Translations under genes and position numbers: made by a program
Shown: positions 21,697 through 23,292 of the stretch, piece after piece
Layout: the number at the start of each line of letters is the position of its first letter
How positions within the stretch are numbered: position 1 is the stretch's first letter
Assembly: GCA_050744165.1 (NCBI GenBank)
Contig: JBOGGN010000469.1
Location: 1 to 23,292, forward strand
From: JBOGGN01 sp050744165
GTDB taxonomy: Bacteria > Actinomycetota > Acidimicrobiia > Acidimicrobiales > Palsa-688
DNA length: 23,292 nt
Direction of reading: 5' to 3'
The notes under the pieces: model-generated
The model's input: only the letters and a program-made list of their open reading frames with translations
Told to the model about the DNA's origin: nothing
The model's database searches: none

Positions 21697-22863
21697 CTAC
21701 GGGATCCGGATGGTGGGTGGCGGCTGGCCTTGGCCTCCGGCAGGTGGCTGACCCTGGCCGGGCGGCGCAGCGGGCGACCACGGCTGACCCTGTCCAGCCG
21801 AAGGCGACGCCGGTAGCCAAGGCTGGGTTGGGGCTGGGGGTGCACCTGGCGACCATTGCTGGTTCCAAGGCGGGTGGCCCCACGTTTGGGTGGCGGGCGG
21901 ATTCAGGTAGGAGGTCCAGACCCAACCATCGAACCAGCGCAGGGCGCCTGAGCCGCCTGGATCGGGGTACCAGCCGGGAGCGCCGGCCCGCATAGGGGGC
22001 GCCGCGTTGCGGTGGGACCGGTCGACCACCCACAGGCTGAAGGCGGTGACGAACAGGGCGAGCATCCCGAACACCAGGAATCCGGACACGGGGCGCCACT
22101 CATTGGCGAGGAAGACCGTGACGTCCCAGGTCGAGTGGACGATGATCAGCGGGATGATGGTGCGGAAGCGGAAGAACAGCCACAGGAAAATGGCTGCCCA
22201 GACGAAGATCCCGAGGGCCCCCCAGCCGTAATAGATGTGGTAACTGACCCGAAGCAGGAGGGCGACAGCGATGATCTCGGGGCGCGGCCGGCGAGCCTGT
22301 TCCAGGGTGACGACCAAAAAGGCGAGGACCACGATCTCCTCGATGAACCCCGCTTGGGCCCCGTGGAACAGGCTGGCGGTCAGGTAGGCGATCGAATGCG
22401 ACTCTGGATAGTTGTGGCCGAAGGCCAGGGCGGTGGTGACGGCGCCGCCCGCGATCAGAGCCAGCACGGCCCATGCCGCCATCCGGATCCCCTGGGAGCC
22501 GCTCACCGTGCCTGGCTTGGCCAGCCCGAGGTCGCCTGCCGCCAACCCTCTGCGCCGAACCAGGAGCAACGGGACCAGGATGCACAAGACGGTTGTTGCG
22601 ATCTGGTTGATGGCGTCTGGAATGGCATCGGACCATCCGAAGGCGCTCAGGTCGGCACTGTGGCCGCCGATCGCGAAGGCGGCGGACGCGACTCCGGCGC
22701 CGAAGAACACACCGAACACCACCAGCACCTCGAGGTAGGCCTGCTTGGTGCTGATAGTGGCGGGCCCCGACGGTGGGGGCGGGGGCGACCACCATCGTCG
22801 TCGCTTGGCGGCCACGGCCACGGTTCCGGAAAACCGCGAGTCCGCGGTCGACATGGTTGACAT
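21697..22863 (-). CDS. CPBP-family intramembrane protease-like protein with DUF2510
   Basis: This 388-aa integral membrane protein belongs to the CPBP/Rce1 (ABI) glutamic protease family. Hydrophobic segments span about 43-280. Motif 1 is E175-E176 in FIEEIVVLAF, motif 2 ends in R205-V-S-Y-H209, and motif 3 is H243 in VHSTWD. The Arg of the usual EExxxR motif is Leu here. After the membrane part comes a DUF2510 domain (about 295-320) with APGWYPDPGG and RWFDGWVW, then a Pro/Gln/Gly-rich tail of about 65 residues. DUF2510 is an actinobacterial module found at membrane-protein termini. I start at the ATG at 22863, which has a perfect GGAGGT (22871-22876) 7 nt upstream; the longer frame to 22956 lacks this. 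It may process membrane proteins or be a non-catalytic homologue. Confidence 0.85.
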   Translation of the reverse strand: MSTMSTADSRFSGTVAVAAKRRRWWSPPPPPSGPATISTKQAYLEVLVVFGVFFGAGVASAAFAIGGHSADLSAFGWSDAIPDAINQIATTVLCILVPLLLVRRRGLAAGDLGLAKPGTVSGSQGIRMAAWAVLALIAGGAVTTALAFGHNYPESHSIAYLTASLFHGAQAGFIEEIVVLAFLVVTLEQARRPRPEIIAVALLLRVSYHIYYGWGALGIFVWAAIFLWLFFRFRTIIPLIIVHSTWDVTVFLANEWRPVSGFLVFGMLALFVTAFSLWVVDRSHRNAAPPMRAGAPGWYPDPGGSGALRWFDGWVWTSYLNPPATQTWGHPPWNQQWSPGAPPAPTQPWLPASPSAGQGQPWSPAAPPGQGQPPAGGQGQPPPTIRIP

Positions 22864-22989
22864 GGTGGAGACCTCCAACCTGGTATCGGCATTAAGACTT
22901 CCACCATTGATGAGTGGCCGTCTGGCCAACCTGATACCGCCCGCCTGGCGGAGCACGCAACGGCCACTTCAGGTGTCATTCGGGGGCGC
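22864..22989. promoter_or_regulatory. Divergent intergenic region with repeats
   Basis: The 126 bp between the protease and the sigma factor gene contain two direct copies of CCAACCTG (22875-22882 and 22926-22933), each followed by an A/T-containing TAtC or ATACC. GGTATC (22882-22887) and GATACC (22933-22938) also form an inverted repeat. A CAACC-type core resembles some ECF -35 elements, so one copy could be a target of the adjacent sigma factor. No complete promoter was identified. Confidence 0.3.
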
Positions 22990-23292
22990 ATGATGCCGGT
23001 CGGAGGCGAGGCCGCGGCGGACCCACCGGGGGGAAATGAGGAGTTCACGGCGTGGTACCAGGCAGAGCACCCCAAGGTGCTGGCCGTGCTGTGCGCACTG
23101 TCCAGCGACCCGCTGCGGGCGAAGGAGGCCGCTGACGAGGCGTTCTGCCGCTGTTACGGCCGCTGGCGGTCGGTCAGGGCACGGCGGTCTCGGGCCGGAT
23201 GGGCGTACGGGGTGGCGCTGGCGTCGCTGCGGCGCGCCCAGTGGCGCCGCCGCTTCGACTCACGGTGGCGTCGGCCTGTTGCTGACGGCGAC
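22990..23292 (+). CDS. ECF-type RNA polymerase sigma factor, N-terminal part
   Basis: Only the first 101 residues are in the window; the frame is open to the last base. The sequence FTAWYQAEHPKVLAVL, then SSDPLRAKEAADEAFCRCYGRW and WAYGVALASLRRAQWRRR, follows the sigma region 2 pattern of extracytoplasmic-function sigma factors. This region binds core polymerase and the -10 element. Region 4 would lie beyond the window. The start is ATG at 22990 (a second ATG follows at once), behind a GGGGG-rich stretch. Cys residues in the AFCRCYGRW helix are unusual but not disqualifying. It is divergent from the CPBP-DUF2510 protease, which invites the idea of regulation by membrane proteolysis of an anti-sigma factor, but no anti-sigma gene is visible. 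Confidence 0.75.
   Translation, partial: MMPVGGEAAADPPGGNEEFTAWYQAEHPKVLAVLCALSSDPLRAKEAADEAFCRCYGRWRSVRARRSRAGWAYGVALASLRRAQWRRRFDSRWRRPVADGD

Noticed and set aside
21571..21816. 81-codon plus-strand ORF downstream of the NlpC/P60 gene
   Set aside because: It overlaps the proline-rich tail of the protease gene, ends in poly-Arg, and has no good ribosome site or family resemblance.
1..23292. tRNA, rRNA, CRISPR, insertion sequences, prophage or defence genes
   Set aside because: No cloverleaf, spacer-repeat pattern, transposase, integrase or recognisable defence domain was seen on either strand.

Overview
The window is very GC-rich and almost fully coding. Gene content points to a high-GC Gram-positive bacterium of the Actinomycetota: an ergothioneine cluster (egtA-egtB-egtC-egtD), an RpiB with the actinobacterial catalytic-Glu motif, a DUF2510-bearing membrane protease, an LAxTG (sortase E-type) surface protein, a DUF4012 protein, a large NAD-dependent glutamate dehydrogenase, and GTG/TTG starts. 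I cannot fix the lineage below phylum. An uncultured Acidimicrobiia-like organism is one possibility, but that is inference. I saw no tRNA, rRNA, CRISPR array, insertion sequence or phage gene, so this reads as an ordinary chromosomal segment.

Layout. Positions 54-998 (-) encode an AurF-type diiron oxygenase, divergent from a membrane protein with a pore-loop-like segment (1055-2227, +). A minus-strand operon follows, transcribed from 4495 down to 2172: SAM O-methyltransferase, ribose-5-phosphate isomerase B, and an OSBS/MenC-type enolase-superfamily enzyme. Divergent from it is a CFA-family fatty-acid methyltransferase (4527-5795, +). Next is a complete ferric-iron ABC importer: lipoprotein binding protein, fused double permease, ATPase (5877-9735, +). 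Its promoter is overlapped by an 18-bp palindrome with TTAGG/CCTAA half-sites like those of DtxR/IdeR regulators. A convergent NAD-glutamate dehydrogenase (9769-13350, -) lacks roughly the first 400 residues of its family.

The ergothioneine operon (13560-17842, +) makes gamma-Glu-Cys (EgtA), hercynine (EgtD), the C-S bond (EgtB), and removes the glutamate (EgtC). The final C-S lyase EgtE is not in the window. The operon is preceded by a structured leader and a 27-codon ORF with the strongest Shine-Dalgarno in the window. That ORF ends in Cys-Gly-His-Arg-stop, 3 nt before egtA and in the same frame. Cysteine and histidine are the two amino-acid precursors of ergothioneine, so this is the most interesting regulatory candidate here.

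A cell-envelope block follows (18048-21513, +): a 107-aa LAxTG wall-anchored miniprotein, a DUF4012 membrane protein and a secreted NlpC/P60 peptidoglycan hydrolase. Convergent to it is a CPBP-family intramembrane protease fused to DUF2510 (21697-22863, -). A divergent ECF sigma factor gene (22990 onward, +) runs off the window end.
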